A stretch of DNA of 64,000 nucleotides from Plenodomus lindquistii (Eukaryota > Ascomycota > Dothideomycetes > Pleosporales > Leptosphaeriaceae). Of the stretch, positions 13,491 through 28,424 are shown piece by piece (the stretch's first letter is position 1; every line of letters begins with the position of its first letter). A program made the position numbers and the translations under genes. Location: NCBI GenBank assembly GCA_025504975.1, contig JANUWI010000003.1:3410001-3474000 (forward strand), in the 5' to 3' direction. The notes beneath the pieces are model-generated. The model did not search any database. It was given only the letters and a program-made list of their open reading frames with translations, and had not been told where the DNA came from.

Positions 13491-16400
13491 TAGCTATATT
13501 ACCTAAATATAAACTTTAGAATTGTACAATTATATTATAAAAAACAATAACTAACTTTTAAAGTAATTTTTAGACTACTAAAAAATAAATTTTAAATACT
13601 TGAAAATTATATTCAAGTTAATTTAAAAAAACAATTTACTTTACTTTTTAAATTACTAGTAAGCTACTTTATTTTTTTTATACTAAATAATAGTAAACTA
13701 TAGTTATATATTAACTATAGAAAACTTAATAAGATTATAATTAAAAATTAATACCTATTACTTTATATATTAAAGTTAAAAAGTTAATTAGGCTATATAA
13801 AAAAATTAATAGTATTAAATTTAAAAATTATATATAACTTTATCTATAGAAAAGTAAAGAAAAAATAGAAAATTGTATTTAGAATATATTATAGCTAATA
13901 TAAATATATAGTAATACCTTTTAGTTTACTTATCCTCTATTAATATACTAGTCCTCAATTTAAAATATTTTAAAAAAATACCTAGATATTTTTATTATTA
14001 TATACTTTAATAATATTTTTATATACTTAACTAATAAATAGAAGTATATTTTAGATATTAGATAGATTAAAATTATATTTAAATAGTATAACTAATAACT
14101 AGAACCTGATAAGTATAAGTAGTATTAAAAAGAAATAGAGTTTTTAGAATATATAGTTAGTAGTTATAAAGTAAAAATAAATAAACATAAAATAGAAATA
14201 GTTATAGACTAATTTATATCTATAACTATAAAAAATATGTAATTTTTTTTTAAATTTATAAACTCTAACTAATAGTTTATTAAAAGTTTTTCTAAAAAAA
14301 TACCGCCTTTTATAAAGCTTACTAAAAAGGTTTTACTATAGAAATAAAAATAAAATAAAAAAACTATATTTAATAATATAAAGTAGGTATATATAAAACT
14401 ACTAATATTAGTATTTTTTAAAAATAGGAAACTTTTATACTTTAAAACTAAAATATTAGACTATATAATATATATAGTAGTATTATAAAAAATAATAGTA
14501 AATAGTATCTAGTTATGTATTATTCTAGAACATTTATTATATCTAAAAAAAACTATAATATATATAATATAGAATTTATAGCTTTTATTAATATTTTATT
14601 GTACTAGCGTATCTCTATAGAAAGTAACTTAAAATTTATTATATTTTTTAATTAAAAGAACTTTATAAGCTTTATAATTATAAAAACTTTTAATATATTA
14701 TAAGTATAATAGATAGAAATACTAAACTAGTATAGATTTAAAATTGTATATATACATTATATAACAATAATAGTAAAGCTAATACTTTTAGCTAAAGAAT
14801 AGATATTATAAAATCTAAATAAATTATTAAAATTATATTTTTTAAAACTAATAAATATAGATTATTAGAATCTACTAGAATTTTTAGTATAATATTTATA
14901 CGTATACCTAAAGTTGTAGAAGAATTATAGAAAGTAGTTATGTAAACCTACTATAAAAACTCTATATATAGTAATTAAGGTATTTAATATACTATAGAAC
15001 TAATTTAGTAAAACTACTAGTTTACTATTATAAATAATAAAGTAATAGACTTTATTAGTAAATATATATACTCTTAATAAAATAAGTATAGTATATATAT
15101 ACTTTATAAAAAGATATTAATACTAGAACTACTTTTAGTAGTTTAAAAAAATATCTCTATAGACTTTATAATAGAACTACTAATATAAAAAAGTTTAGTT
15201 ACTAGAATTATAAATAAAGTAATTATAGATATATCTATTTAATTTATAAAAATAGCTAACTATATTTAATTTAGAAAAAACCATATACTAGTAGAACTTA
15301 TGTATATTTTTATTAATAGAATTTTTAGATATTATTGTATTCTAAAGTTAATTATTTATAATTGAAATAAGCTATTTTTCATAACCTTTAGATATTACGT
15401 TTTACTAGTATTAGAATATAATATAAACTATCTATAGCTGTTTACCTAGAGATAGATAAATAAATAGAATAAATAAATTATACTATAAAGGCCTACTAGT
15501 AGATATTTCTTTATTAGTAATAAAATAATTAGATTTAACTATTACTAACAGCTTAAATAATATATAATAATAAAATTTTAGAATTTATAGAATAGACTTT
15601 ATACTTTATAAACTATAGAAAATACCTAAATCCTTATATAAAAATATTAGTTTATTACAAAATAGAAATAGCAGTACTTATAGCTAAAATATTAAAGTAA
15701 ATTTAGAAAAAATAAAATAAAACCTTTGAAAATGCTTTATATAATAGCTTTTTTATACTAATTAAAATAAAAAATAGTTTTTTTACCTAAAAAAAAAAGA
15801 ATGTAGTATTCTTTTTATAAAAAGCCTTTATATAATATAATCTAATTAAAGATTAAACTATATTAATTTAAGTATTTTTAATTAAAAACTAGATAGAAAT
15901 AGTTTTGTATATACTTAACTTTCTAACTAATACTAAAATATATTCTAGATTTAACAAAAAATACTAAAACTAGCTAATTCTAAATTTCTACTATAAATAA
16001 TATTCTAATATAAATAATAAAAAGAAAATAAGTTTAAAGTTAAAGAAATAATAATATATTAAAGAAAATAGAGTTATAAAAAGTATCTAGTAGAATGGAT
16101 AAATTATAGTAATATAAATAAATATATAGAAACTAGCTATAAACTTTATAAACTACTACTAGCTACTAGTATAGTACTACTAGAAAGTAAAATATAACTA
16201 TACTTTATAATAGATTGATTTAATAAACTAAATAGTATCTATAGTAAAGGTAATAAAGCTTTACTAATAACTACTATAGAATAATCTAATATTCTTAAAT
16301 CTATTTTTTTACTTTTTATTTTAAACTTTAATATAGGGTATAAAGCATTTTACTAAATATAATTTTTAATCTATTTTAGAATTTTCTTATTACGTAGTAA

Positions 16401-16767
16401 GCGTAAAATATTAGCTCTAAATACTAATTTCTTTTTATCTACTTTTTTTTTAAATTTCTTTTAAATTTTATTTTATAACTTCTAGAATATATTTATATAT
16501 ACTTTTTATATATAAATGCATTTAGTAAACTATAGCTTTAATTTAAATATTATAAAATAATAAAATCTTTTTAAAAATAATAATTATAAAAAACTTTTCT
16601 AGTAGTTTTATAAAAAAAGTTTTCTAATAATAAATATAATTAGTATTTATAGAAATTAAAAGATATAATATAACTCTATATTCTTAGAATATAGAGTATA
16701 AGTAATAACTAATATAGTATTAATAAGTTATATAGTTTAGAAATAAACTAGCTAGAAAAACAAATAA

Positions 16768-17199
16768 TATTATAATCCTTCTATTTTAAATAAAAACTAT
16801 AAATAGCAAGTAGATAATAAAGCGCTAGTTTAATAAAAAGCTCTATAGTATTATATATTGTATAACTAATATTTATACTAGCTTCTACTATAGCTACTAA
16901 TAGATATATACTTGCTATTAATAAATATACGTACTAGCTACTAATAAATATAATAGCTTCTATTATAGGTATTATATAAGTATATAGTAATATTAAAATA
17001 CTTTTATAGTATATTATATTTAATATATATAAATAAATAAGTAATATATTTAGTTAATTAGTTACTTTTATTACTTTTTTAGAAGTATACTTTTACTATT
17101 TTAGTAATTTAAACTTTAACGCCTATATATCTATCTATTTCTAAAAACTAATCTATTATAGTTTTTTTAATACTAGCTACTTTATATTATAGCTACTTA
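16768..17199 (+). repeat. probable 3' LTR of Gy2
   Basis: Direct copy of about 9337-9748, preceded by an A-rich stretch that may be the remains of a polypurine tract. Boundaries are approximate. Confidence 0.65.
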
Positions 17200-17841
17200 A
17201 TAAAATGTTTATAATAAACTAGAGTTAGTTTTATTATATATTATAGTCTTGTTATATACTTTATTACTATTTTTTTAAAATAATAAGCTTTATTAACTAT
17301 AAACGTTAAATAATACTTTTTAAGTAGAGTTTTAATTAATATTTATAAAAGTAAAAATTTAAAAGTATATAAACACATTACTACTTTATATAGTTAAAGC
17401 TATTAAAAATGTATTAAAAAAGGCTATAATTATTATATATAAGCTAGTATTTAAAAAGAAATTCTATTTATATAGAGTATATATATTATAGATAATTTAT
17501 ATAGTAATTATATAATACTAAAAACACTAATATAGCTATAATAAGTTTTAAATTTAATACTTATTAAATATTATTCTAATACTTTCTATAGTTTCTATAG
17601 CTGCTATAGTATACTAAGCCTAATTACGTAATTACTATAAATATAGAAGATAGAAAATAATTGTAGCTATAATATAGCCTATTTAGTTTTTAAATAGAAA
17701 GTCTCAATCAATAGTTATAGCTATTATAAAAATTTAAAAAAAAACTTTAGATTTTTTATCTTTAATATTAACTACTATAATCTAAATATAATATTAATAA
17801 TTAATTGTATTATAGATGAAATATACTAATATACTATATAT
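17200..17841. other. RIP-degraded spacer, nothing recognised
   Basis: AT-rich sequence between the 3' LTR of Gy2 and the left LTR of Gy1b. I see no LTR, TIR or coding motif in it. Confidence 0.4.
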
Positions 17842-18066
17842 TATAAAAGTCTAAAAATAGAGTATTATAGTAGAAATTATATTCTAGCCTAAAAGTAAAA
17901 TATTAGATAAAAAGCTAGCTTTTTATACGTAAAAATAGAAATATATATTATTTCTAGCTAACTAAAGCGTACTAACTTAATAGAGCTTAGCATAAGTAAA
18001 GTAAAGTAAATACTAAGCTTTTAATAAATTAGAGCTAATGAAAATTTAGTAGTTTAAACTATAATA
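17842..18066 (-). repeat. left (3') LTR of Gy1b
   Basis: A 225-bp reverse-orientation relative of the Gy1a LTR, ending ...GTTTAAACTATAATA. The right LTR at 41345-41569 has the same length. The sequence to its right matches Gy1a upstream of its 3' LTR, including a run of T that complements the polypurine tract. Confidence 0.78.
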
Positions 18067-19454
18067 CTACCTTTTTTTTTAAAAAAAGTAAATTCCAATA
18101 CTTAAATATTAAATATAGTAGCTACTACGATATATAAAAGCTACGCGTAGTTTTATAATAATATTAAAGTAAATAATACTTTATATTTTATAATACTTTA
18201 TATTTCTAGCTATTCTTTTATTATAATTTTATATATATATGTTTTTTATACTAGTTATTTTAAATAGTGTTATTATACTTAATTTTATCCTAATTTAAAG
18301 CTTTTAGTTAAAGCCTTTAAGAAGTAAATAATCTATAAACTTTACTAGTTTTATAAAAGTTACATAAAGCTTATTATTACAGCCTACTAATATAGTATAG
18401 TATTATTTTTATAAAGTATAATTTTAAATAAAATTCTTTATAGTAAATATAATAATATTTTTTTTAAAGTCTATAATTATATTATTATTACTTTTCTCTA
18501 GGTAATATACATATTACTTCTACTTCTATAAACTATTACTAACGAAAAAGCTAGATAAAAATCTACTTTAATAAATAAGTTTTTTTAGAAGCTATTTAGT
18601 AATATAACTAGAGAAATAAATAGATCTATGTAGATATTAGATTCTATTTATTTACTAGTATAGTAAACCTTTTATATATTATAGATTTATTTAGATAACA
18701 CTTATTATAATTATAAATATACTTTAATACTTTATTAACTTTATATAAAGTTTCTAGAATAGATTATCTAGATTTTTAAAGTAATTAGACTATTAGACAT
18801 AGTATTGTAGTAATCTCTTTTTTTTTAAGAATCTAGTAGCTTTTTATTAATTTTATAGTTTGTAATAGCTTTAATAGTATAATTAGTATTATTTTTTACT
18901 TTAGAGTTTAACGCTACAAGTATTGTTTTATTAATAGTCTAGCTAGATATAGTATTAGTAACTAGATAGAATAGCTATATATTAAAATCATTATATATAT
19001 AATTTATTTAAAGTCTAAAATCTAGTTAATAAGCTATATTATCTATAACTCTAATAATTATAAAACGCCTTTAATTCTTATAATTTAGAAAGTATTTTTA
19101 GTATTTAGTATAAAAATTTATAGTATTAAATATTATTTTATTACCTACTTTAAAACCTATAGTAGAAAGCTATAATTTATTTATATATTTAGTTTATTTA
19201 ATTTATACCTATTATATAGTAGCTTTTATTATACTTTAAAGTTTTTTTATATAAATAGTAAACTTATTAGCGTTTAACTTATTATATTAAACTAGAGCTA
19301 TAATATCTAAATTAAATTGTTATAAAAATTTAATATTACTATAAAGCTTATATTTTCTAGTAGTAAAAAATAAACTTACTTCTATATTAGTACTAATACT
19401 AAAGTTTACTTTAAATACTATTAGTAGAAAAAAATCCTAATTATTTTAATTATA

Positions 19455-21297
19455 ACGTATTCTACTACTAAGCCGGCTATACTACTAAGCTAGCTACTTT
19501 TCTTTAGTATTATAAACACTATACTCTACACAATATGCTCTAATATTGCAACGCGATATTAATTTAAGCTAAAAGCTAATTAGAACTTGCCTATTTTATT
19601 TTTAAAGCTAGCTAATTTAAAAGCTAATAGACTGCTGCTGCAGCTTTTAGAGTTAATTATTAAAAGCTTTTTAATTAGATTAATAGAACTACTCTACGCG
19701 CTAAAATTTAACCTAATTACTAGAAACTTACTACTACTAAAAAGTAGTTAATTATTAAATATATTTTTAACTTTAATTTATAAAAGTTTACGCTTTAGCT
19801 ATATAAAGTAGAAAATATAGCTAATAAAATACTAGAGGTATATAATAGAATACTAGTAGGTAAATACTAAACTAAGCGCTTTATAATATATTTAGATATA
19901 CTTAAAATAGCTTTTAACTAAATAAAAAAGAAATAAAAAATAAAATAGAAAAATCTAAAAATTATTAGCGCGTAGTTTAAATTTATAGATAAAATAAAAG
20001 CTAAATATAGTATCTAGAATAATAATATCTATAATTTTAATAAAACTAGCTTTTAAATAGGCGTAATTAAGTCTATAAAAGTTTATATAAACTTTAAAAA
20101 ATATAATTAGCTAGACTTTATTTAGCTAGGTAATTATAAATAAGTTACTATTATTTAGAGTATATATACTTTAAAGAATATAACTCTCCTTTTTATTATT
20201 TATAAAACACGTGTATATATCTCTATATAGTATAAAAAAGCTAGTATTTTTTATAATTAGAAACTATAAGTTTTTAAAAATAGCTAGATAAATAATATAT
20301 TTAGGCTAGAATAGTTAAAGCACTTTAATAGGTATATAAAGGCGTAAAAAGTAGAGGTATACTAGTTACTAATTTTAAATAGCTATAAAAGCTATTTTAA
20401 CTAAAAGTTTAAAAACTACTATATAAAAAATAAAATCTAATACTTTATATATCTACTTATTTATTCTATATCCTCTAGCTATTTAATATAGTATATTTTT
20501 TACTATTAAAGCGTAAGTATTTCTAGTATATATAAAATTTAGTATACTAACACGTTTTCTATATTAATAAAAAAAGCTTCTTTCTAGCTTTTAAAAACGC
20601 GTTTTTTAACGTATTTATAGTTAATAACTATTAAAAATTTTTTAAAGGATTAAAGCTAGTCTTTACTCACGTGTAGGTAGTACTAGATTATATTAATTTC
20701 TAGATATATACTCTACTTTAACCCTCTCTACGTATAAATTTATAGTAATCTAAAACTCTAAATAATATTTATAAATTTAGGTTTTAGTTAAAATTTATAT
20801 ATAAGTTTTTTATTTAGTTATTTATTACTATATAAACTAGCTTTTTATAGTTTTTATAAAAAGCTAAACTAATACTATACTAAAACGCGTTTCTTTAAAC
20901 CTATATTTATAAAGTTAAAAAGTAATTAGTAAAAATAATTAAAAAAAAAAAGTATAAAAAAGAAATCTAGTAAAAAAATATTTTTAAATATAGTACTAGG
21001 TTATAGGCTGCTACTATTTTAACTATAGCGTTTAATCTATTAAAACGTGCGTGTAGTAGTAGTAGTTAAATACCTATTTAACTAGGTGTCTAATACTATA
21101 GTAATTATAGAGAAACTAGACACAATATTTATATATACTAGAAAAGTTTAAAAAGTACTTCTAAATTAGATATAAGCTCTATAGTAGTAGAGTTAGATGT
21201 TAGTAGTAATAATAATAATAATTAAAAATATAGTATTTATAATACTAAAAAAAAGTAGCTAGCTTAGTAGTATAGCTAGCTTAGTAGTAGAATACGT
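19455..21297 (+). mobile_element. Fot1/pogo-like DNA transposon, subfamily B, copy B2 (RIP-dead)
   Basis: A 1843-bp element flanked by TA (19453-19454 and 21298-21299). The terminal inverted repeats extend at least 57 bp. The left one (ACGTATTCTACTACTAAGCC...) retains more C/G than that of copy B1. The interior aligns end to end with B1 and with the transposase gene of the intact copy, but carries many stop codons. It is inserted in Gy1b: sequence on either side (to 19454 and from 21298) is collinear with the same gypsy. Confidence 0.9.
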
Positions 21298-21920
21298 TAG
21301 ATAATATATATCTATACTTATTACTTAAAATATATATTTACTACTTTAGTTTATTTATTAGTTTAGAAGTAATAAGTAGTAGAAAACTTTAGTATAGTAC
21401 CTAATTTTTAGTATTAACGTTTCTAGAAGTATAATATAAACTATAAGCTTTAATTAGATATAATTCTATCTAGGTATTTTTTTTCCCTTTAGATATATTC
21501 TATAAAGGCTTGTATAATAGCGTCTACTATTATTTTTACTATAAAAATAAACTTTTCTTTTATAAACTAGTTTATAATAACTAATATATTTATATATATT
21601 TATCTATTCTAGTTATAGAGTAGTCAATAGGTAATACAATTTCTAAAAGTATTTAATTAATATTAATATAGAATAGGTAGTAAGTCTAGTAATCTATATT
21701 ATTTTTTATAATAAAGTTTACTTTATTAATATATTAAATAGATTTTAATATAGTTAGTAATACTATTAGTCATTTTTAGCTAATAGTACTATTATAATTA
21801 ATAGAAATATACTTTATATTTACTACTATAGCCTCTATATATAGCATAATAATATTATTTAATAATTTAGTTATAAATAGAATCTACTAGTACATAGATA
21901 TTTTTTTTATATATAGTAGT

Positions 21921-22102
21921 TATTATAGAAATAGGTATTTAGAAATAATTAGAAAATAGATTATTATATTGCTAGCTAGGAAGAGATTATACTATATATA
22001 CCCTGGCTACGTAAAATTACGTAAATAGAAGTAAAAGAGCTTTATAAAAAATTCTAAAATTAGGTAGATATAGCGTTAACTAAATACTATATACGTATAA
22101 TA
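21921..22102 (-). repeat. 3' LTR of the copia element
   Basis: 182 bp, nearly identical to 28425-28606. On + it starts TATTATAG and ends GTATAATA, consistent with original TGTTAT...ATAACA inverted termini after RIP. Confidence 0.9.
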
Positions 22103-22659
22103 TACCTTCTAGTTATAGTAGATTAAACTACTTAATATTAGTAGTATTAAATTTTATACAGCGTTAAAGCGCCTATACTATAAAATCTTGTATTACTAAA
22201 AGTTTAGTTTATATTATTTAGCGCACGTTAAAAGTAGTTAACCTAAAACTAAATTTAGTAAAATTAATTATTAGCTAAATTTCTATTTTTATTAGTATCT
22301 ATTAATACTATAGCTTTTATTAGTATTTATATCTCTATATCTTTCTATATAAAGCTTTTTTATATTTATAAATCTTTTACTAACGCTATTTTAATATAGT
22401 TTAAAGCCTAGAAAGCTGCCTATACCTATGTTACTATAGCACGTATTTAGCGTGCTATACTTTTACTTTTACTTTTACCTATATTTATACTTATTTTACG
22501 TTTATATAATTATCTATATAAAAAATATACCTTTTTACTTTTTCTACTTAAATTTTTAAGTAAAAAAATATCTAAAACTTTTTTCTTTTTTAGAGAGTTT
22601 TATATTTTTTTTAACTTTTTTACTTTTTTTACTTTATACTACCCTCTCCCCCTTTACAC

Positions 22660-22663
<4 letters not shown>

Positions 22664-22709
<46 letters not shown>
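22664..22709. repeat. 46-bp poly-A tract
   Basis: An uninterrupted run of A on + inside the copia element, between the end of its pol region and the 3' LTR. In the element's own sense it is poly-T. A second A run of about 20 lies near 23,075-23,094. Confidence 0.9.
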
Positions 22710-22712
<3 letters not shown>

Positions 22713-25700
22713 GAGTGTTCTACTACTACTACTACTACTATACTAGCTAGTACATAGTTCTATTATAGTAATTCTAGAAAAAAGCGCGCTATTTTATATT
22801 TAGACTATATATATAGTGCTTTTATATAAAATAATAAGCGCTGCTAGAACTATAATAGAATTTATAGTAAAAGCTACTAGCTTTATACTTTTAGATATTT
22901 ATACTAATTTATATAAATAGATAATTTTGTTAATTAAATAAGCTTTACTAATTCTAGTATAGCTTTACTTTTACTTTTTACTACTCTAAAGCGTTTATTA
23001 CTTTTAAAGCTATAAAAGTAAGTAAAAACAAGTTTAAGCGCCTATACTATAAACTCTATCTACTTTTAAAAGTACTAAAAAAAAAAAAAAAAAAAAGCTT
23101 TCTACTTTTAGCGCAGCTTCTACTACTAGTAAAGAACCTAGTTTTCCTTTATAATATAAAAATATTATTAGGTTAATTAGTAAACTTATTAATAAAGTAA
23201 TAAAATAGATCTAGCTTTTCTCTCTAGGCGCTACTACTAAACGTAGCCTATAAACTTTTTAAAAATAGGCTTTAGCCTATATATTATATTATAGAAATAT
23301 AAATAAAAATTATTAAATAATTATTTATATTACTCTAGTAATATTATAATTTTAGCTTTTATATTTTATAGCTTTAAATAATCTTTAAAAATATTAAAAG
23401 ATTATCTAGAGAGATTTTTAGTAAACCTATCTACTAGTATTTTATTTATAAAAAAATAGCTAATTATAAAAATTTTTTTTATATTTTTACTTAAGTTATA
23501 TATTCTATATATTAACGTATTATAGTTTTATAGTAATACGTTCTTTTTTACCTATAATAAACTAGATTATTTATTAATTATTATAGAAAATTTTATATAG
23601 TTTAGGTACAGGTACGTAGAGCTTCTAGAGGAATTTTTAGAGCTCTATTAATTTTTTAGTAACGTGTTTAAAAAATAGTAGTTTAGCTTTAGTTATTAAT
23701 ATTATAATAGTTATTTAATAAACTACTTTCTATATAATTACTTTTTTATAGAGTATAATAATATAGCTCTAGAATAGATATTATATTTTAATATTATCTA
23801 TAAAAAAAAGTATTATTATATATTATAAACTTTAAATTACTCTAGCTATACTATATTATATAATACTTTATTTAGTAGAAATATAAAATTATCTAGTAGA
23901 TAGCTTTAAAGTACTATAAAATAGAGTTAGTAAAATATTATAAAAGTTTAAAAATAGTAAATATAACATCTAGGCGCACTATTATAGTAGTATATAAAAT
24001 AGATCTAATTATTTTTTAATACTTTTTATTCTACTATTTAGTAGCTTTTTTAGTACTTTTTTCTAGTTTAGAGCTTAGAAATAGCGTGTTAGAAAAGTAA
24101 GCAGAGTCTACTATACTAAACTTTTTTAAATTTTTTTTAATATATTTATTATAAATAAGTAAAATAATTTTTTTTATTTAATTTTTAATTATTTATATTT
24201 CTAGAAACTATTTAATTAATTTTTTATTTTTTATTTAATATTTATTTTTAAAAGTTATTACTATTTAGTAAGTTTATATAATATTACTTTAGTAATATAT
24301 AATTAGAATATTATGAATATAGAAAAATAAATAGATTTTCTAATTAGGCGTATAAAAAAGATATAGTTTCTTTTTAAAATAATTAAACTAAACTATTTAA
24401 AAGTTATAAAAAGCTTTTAATACTATAGAAATAGTAAGTTATAAAAGCTATATAAAGTTTAGAGTAGTAGTATACACTTACTTATAAATTTATAGCTATC
24501 TAGTAGCTTATAAATAATATTATTTTAGTAATTTATAAAAGTATTTAGAAATGCTTTAATAATATTATACTAGTTTATTTTAAAGTTTTAGTAAGCTATA
24601 ATAGCTATAGCTAGCCTAAAAGTATAAAATATAAACGTTATAGCATATATTTAATAAAGCGTATTAATAAGCTAGAGATTACTTTATACTACTATCTTAG
24701 CTTTACACTTTAGAAAATATTTATTTTTATTAAATTTATAAGCAAATACCTATTTAAAAAAAATAGCTACTTTTAAGCTATAAAGCGCTCTATAATTTTC
24801 TAGATACTTTTAAAATAAAACGTGTTAATTTTTTAGTTATAAGCTTAATAAAATAATAGTCTAAAAAAGTATATATAGAGATTTTTCTATTTTGTAAAAA
24901 ACTTTAGAAGCTTATTTTAGTAAATCTATCTAATTTTTAAATTTTAAAATCTAGTAGTTCTATAAATAGCTGCTTTAATTACTACGTAAATAGTAGCGTA
25001 TTTTTAGTAAATATAAATAAAAACTTAGTTTAAAAAATTCTAGAAAAAATCTTTTATATTAATGTTATTTAAAAAATTATATATAAAGTATACTCTAGAA
25101 GCAGTATTACTTTCTAATACTAAAGTATTAAAATTCTCTCTATAAACTCTTCTACTTCTATAAATAAATAATCTATCTCTAGTTATTATAAAGTATAGAA
25201 AAAGTAAGCGTATTTATTATACAGCTATAGATACTATTTTAGGCAGTACTATAAAAATAGTAGTTATTTAAAAAGTAGCTAGTTATTAAAATTTAAGCGC
25301 TTTATAAAGCACTTTATTAATATTATAATAAACATTTGTTAAAATTTTATTAATATTAGGTAGTAGGCCTACTTTTATAAAATAAAATTTATTTTATAAG
25401 CTGCTACTATAATAGCTAGGCCTAATAGAGTTAGGTATAGACTTTAAAGTATATAAACTAGAAAAACTATTTAAATTTATACTAATCTTTTATAACGCGC
25501 TAGCTAAGTATACTACTAATAGTAAAAAAAACTTCTATAGTATTTAATAATTAGATTAGCTATCTAGATTATTAGCTACTACTATATTTTTTCTACTTTT
25601 TAGCTAATAAGCTAGGTTTAATTTATATAGCACTACTTCTATATTATTAGGCTTATTTACAGCTTTAAAAAGTTAATTAAACTAATTAAAATTTTTAGAT

Positions 25701-28404
25701 TTATTTTTTTTTATTTCTAGTACTAATATTATTTATTATAGCTTTATTATTACCTAAAAAGCTAGCTTTTTAGAGTTATAGAAAAAATCTTTATTAAAAG
25801 TAATATTATATATAGTAATAATACAGTTAAATTTAAAAATCTATATTTTATATATATTAGGTAATCTATATTCTGCTAGATATCTAATATAGCTTTATAG
25901 AATTATTTTAAAACTCTATTTATAACGCCTAGCTACTCTATGTCTATTGAAAAAATAAGCTCTATAGCTATAAGTATAAATACTACTCTAATCTAGCTAT
26001 AGATTAGCTATTTAAAGCTTAATCTACGCTAGTTAATATTATTTAAACTACCTCTAAAACTATTAAAAGAGCGTTTTTTTTAAAAACTATATATTCTAAG
26101 CTTAGAATAGACTTATATTATATAGCTATATTACTACTTTAATAATATAAAGCTATAACTTTTTAGATAGGTTAGTAATAATTTTAATTTTAATTTACTT
26201 TATAATAATTTTTTTACCTACTTTTTCTAGCTTACTATTTAGCTTATAAATATAAAAAAGTAAGTTTTTACTTTTAATACTTATATTTTCTATCTATATT
26301 ATAAAATCTAATAATCTGCGCTAGAGAAGTATTGCTACATTATTATTTTATATAATAATATAGATTTTAAGTTTATACTAGATATAGATTATACTCTAAA
26401 TATTTTAAAAATACTAAAAAAAATTTTTACTTTTTTTTTTATAAAGCTATAGGTATAAAGCTTACTACTATAATTATTTTTAATAAAGAATTTCTACTAT
26501 TTTCTAGAGCTTTTTTATAGTATATTAAAAAGATTTTATAATACTTTTTAATATAGCTAAATAGGCTATTTTTAAAGCTTTTATAAAATAATTTAGCTAG
26601 CGTAAATTACAGCGTAGTATTTATATTTTTTTTATAAAATACTATTTATCTATATACCTCTAGTATGCTTTATAAATATTTAGAGCGCTTTTAGACTAAA
26701 GTAGCTAGATCTAGTATACTAAAGCTCTTCTAAATTAAAGTATAGATAGATAGTAAAAACTTTTTTTATTAAAGCTAAAATTATATTTATAGCTAGAAAG
26801 TAGATAGTAATAAACTTATATTCTATAAAAGTTAAATTCTATTTATATATTAACTAGGCTAATATAACGCTTTTTTTATAACTACTATATTATAGTATTA
26901 CGTCTAGTTTAAAATACTATACTTTTTTACTTTAAAATAAAGCTTCTAATATAATATTAATATAGAACTTTTGTACTACTACTATATTAAATAGTACTAC
27001 GTTCTCTATACACTCTCTACGTATTTCTATAAAAATATTTTTTATTATTTAGATACCTATTCTAGAGATCTAGAAGAACTAGATACCTACTTTTACTATA
27101 GAGATTCTTCTACTCTTTTTAAAAGTGCCTAGCTTAAAATAATTAACTAAATTAACTATGTAGAGAGCGCTTTTATTATTTAAAATTATACTTTTAAATA
27201 GTAGGTAAATATTAAAATCTATAGTACTATATACTCTATATATTATTATAGAGCTATTTAGTTATAGATTAATAAAAGCAGCCTAAATTACTCTAGAGAA
27301 GCTTCTAGATTCTCTACTTTTAGCTTTTCTATTCTATTTATTAGTAGAGCTTTTAGTTTTTACTACTTTTTTTAAAAATTTAAATTATAGCTTATTAAAA
27401 TAGGCTAATAGCTTTTTTTTTTTATTTTTTATTTTATATAGTTTATTAGTAAGTGTAGCTTTTATTTAGTAGTAATCTTTTAGGCTCTATTTATAATCTC
27501 TATTATAGAGATATATAGCTAATTCTAAAGCTTCTATTAAACTATTATCTATATCTATAGTAAAAAAAATCTTTTTTTCTCTATTTTTAGTATATAGTAT
27601 ATATTAGTAGAGTAATTTAGAGTAAATATAGCTAATCTATTTAAGTATTAAAGTGCTAGTAGTATACTCTAGTACTCTATTTTTAATAATTTTTTAGTAT
27701 ATAAATTTTGCCTAGTTAGATAAAAGCTTTAGTATAAAAGTATTTAAATAGTTATAAATAGTAATTTTTTTCTACTTTATTAAATTCATACGCTCTAGTT
27801 TTTTTATAAAACAGCGTTTATTTTTACTACTAATAGCTCGCGTTATTAGTAGTGTAAGCTTTTTATAAATAAACTTAGTATTTAGCCTATATCTAGTTTT
27901 TTATACTATTTTTATCTAGAGCTAATTTTTTTTAAATACTTTTATAAAAGTCTATAGAGTAATAGTTTTAGTTATAATAATATTAAAAAAATATAGTTAG
28001 AGAAGATTAGATTTAACTATAGTATTAATTTACTTTTATATAGCTTTAAACTTTTAATTTTTTATAAACTTCTAGCTTTTATAGATTTTATACTAGACTA
28101 TTTTGATTTTAAATAGTTTAATATTAACTTTATCTAAAAAGTCTAGTTTATTAGGTTAGTTATTATAAAAAGTAGTAATAAGCTTTTTATTAGAATTATA
28201 GTATTACTAGACGCTCTAATTTATAGTAAGTAGCTAGTACTATAGAAACTAGTTAGACTAGTTAGCTAGATTATTAAAAAAATACATAGTAGCTATTACA
28301 GTAGTAATTATTAAAATTAGAGTATTAGTAATAATTAGAGTATTTAAACACTTATTTTAAAACGCCTCTATAAAAAAATAGAAAGATAAATTAAAAATAA
28401 AAAA

Positions 28405-28424
28405 AACGCTTCTAGGCTTATAAC
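28405..28424 (-). promoter_or_regulatory. candidate primer binding site (half initiator-tRNA type)
   Basis: On minus, immediately after the 5' LTR, the sequence reads GTTATAAGCCTAGAAGCG. Undoing one or two RIP-type changes gives GTTATGAGCCCAG, the complement of the anticodon arm of initiator methionine tRNA (anticodon CAU). Priming from an internal half of tRNA-iMet is known for copia-group elements. This match also fixes the element's orientation. Confidence 0.6.

Larger units (their letters stand above)
9337..17199 (+). mobile_element. Ty3/gypsy LTR retrotransposon Gy2, RIP-inactivated, with nested insertion
   Basis: Two related direct repeats of about 410-430 bp (about 9337-9748 and 16768-17199) look like its LTRs. 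The 5' boundaries are approximate and no clean target duplication was found. Downstream of the nested transposon (11647-13490), degenerate translation shows a gypsy reverse transcriptase at about 13,900-14,350, with an IYFNNIFIYLTNK-like version of the YLDDILIYS motif. An integrase follows at about 15,150-15,480, with readable blocks resembling 'S.DFI', 'F.KI..YI' and 'ELMYIFINRIFRYY'. All frames carry many stops. Without the nested element it would be about 6.0 kb. Confidence 0.78.

Noticed and set aside
22620..22760. Poly-A run with CTA repeats as a possible CRISPR-like or telomeric repeat
   Set aside because: A homopolymer and a short CTA microsatellite inside a retroelement. There is no repeat-spacer structure, and the unit is not a telomere motif.
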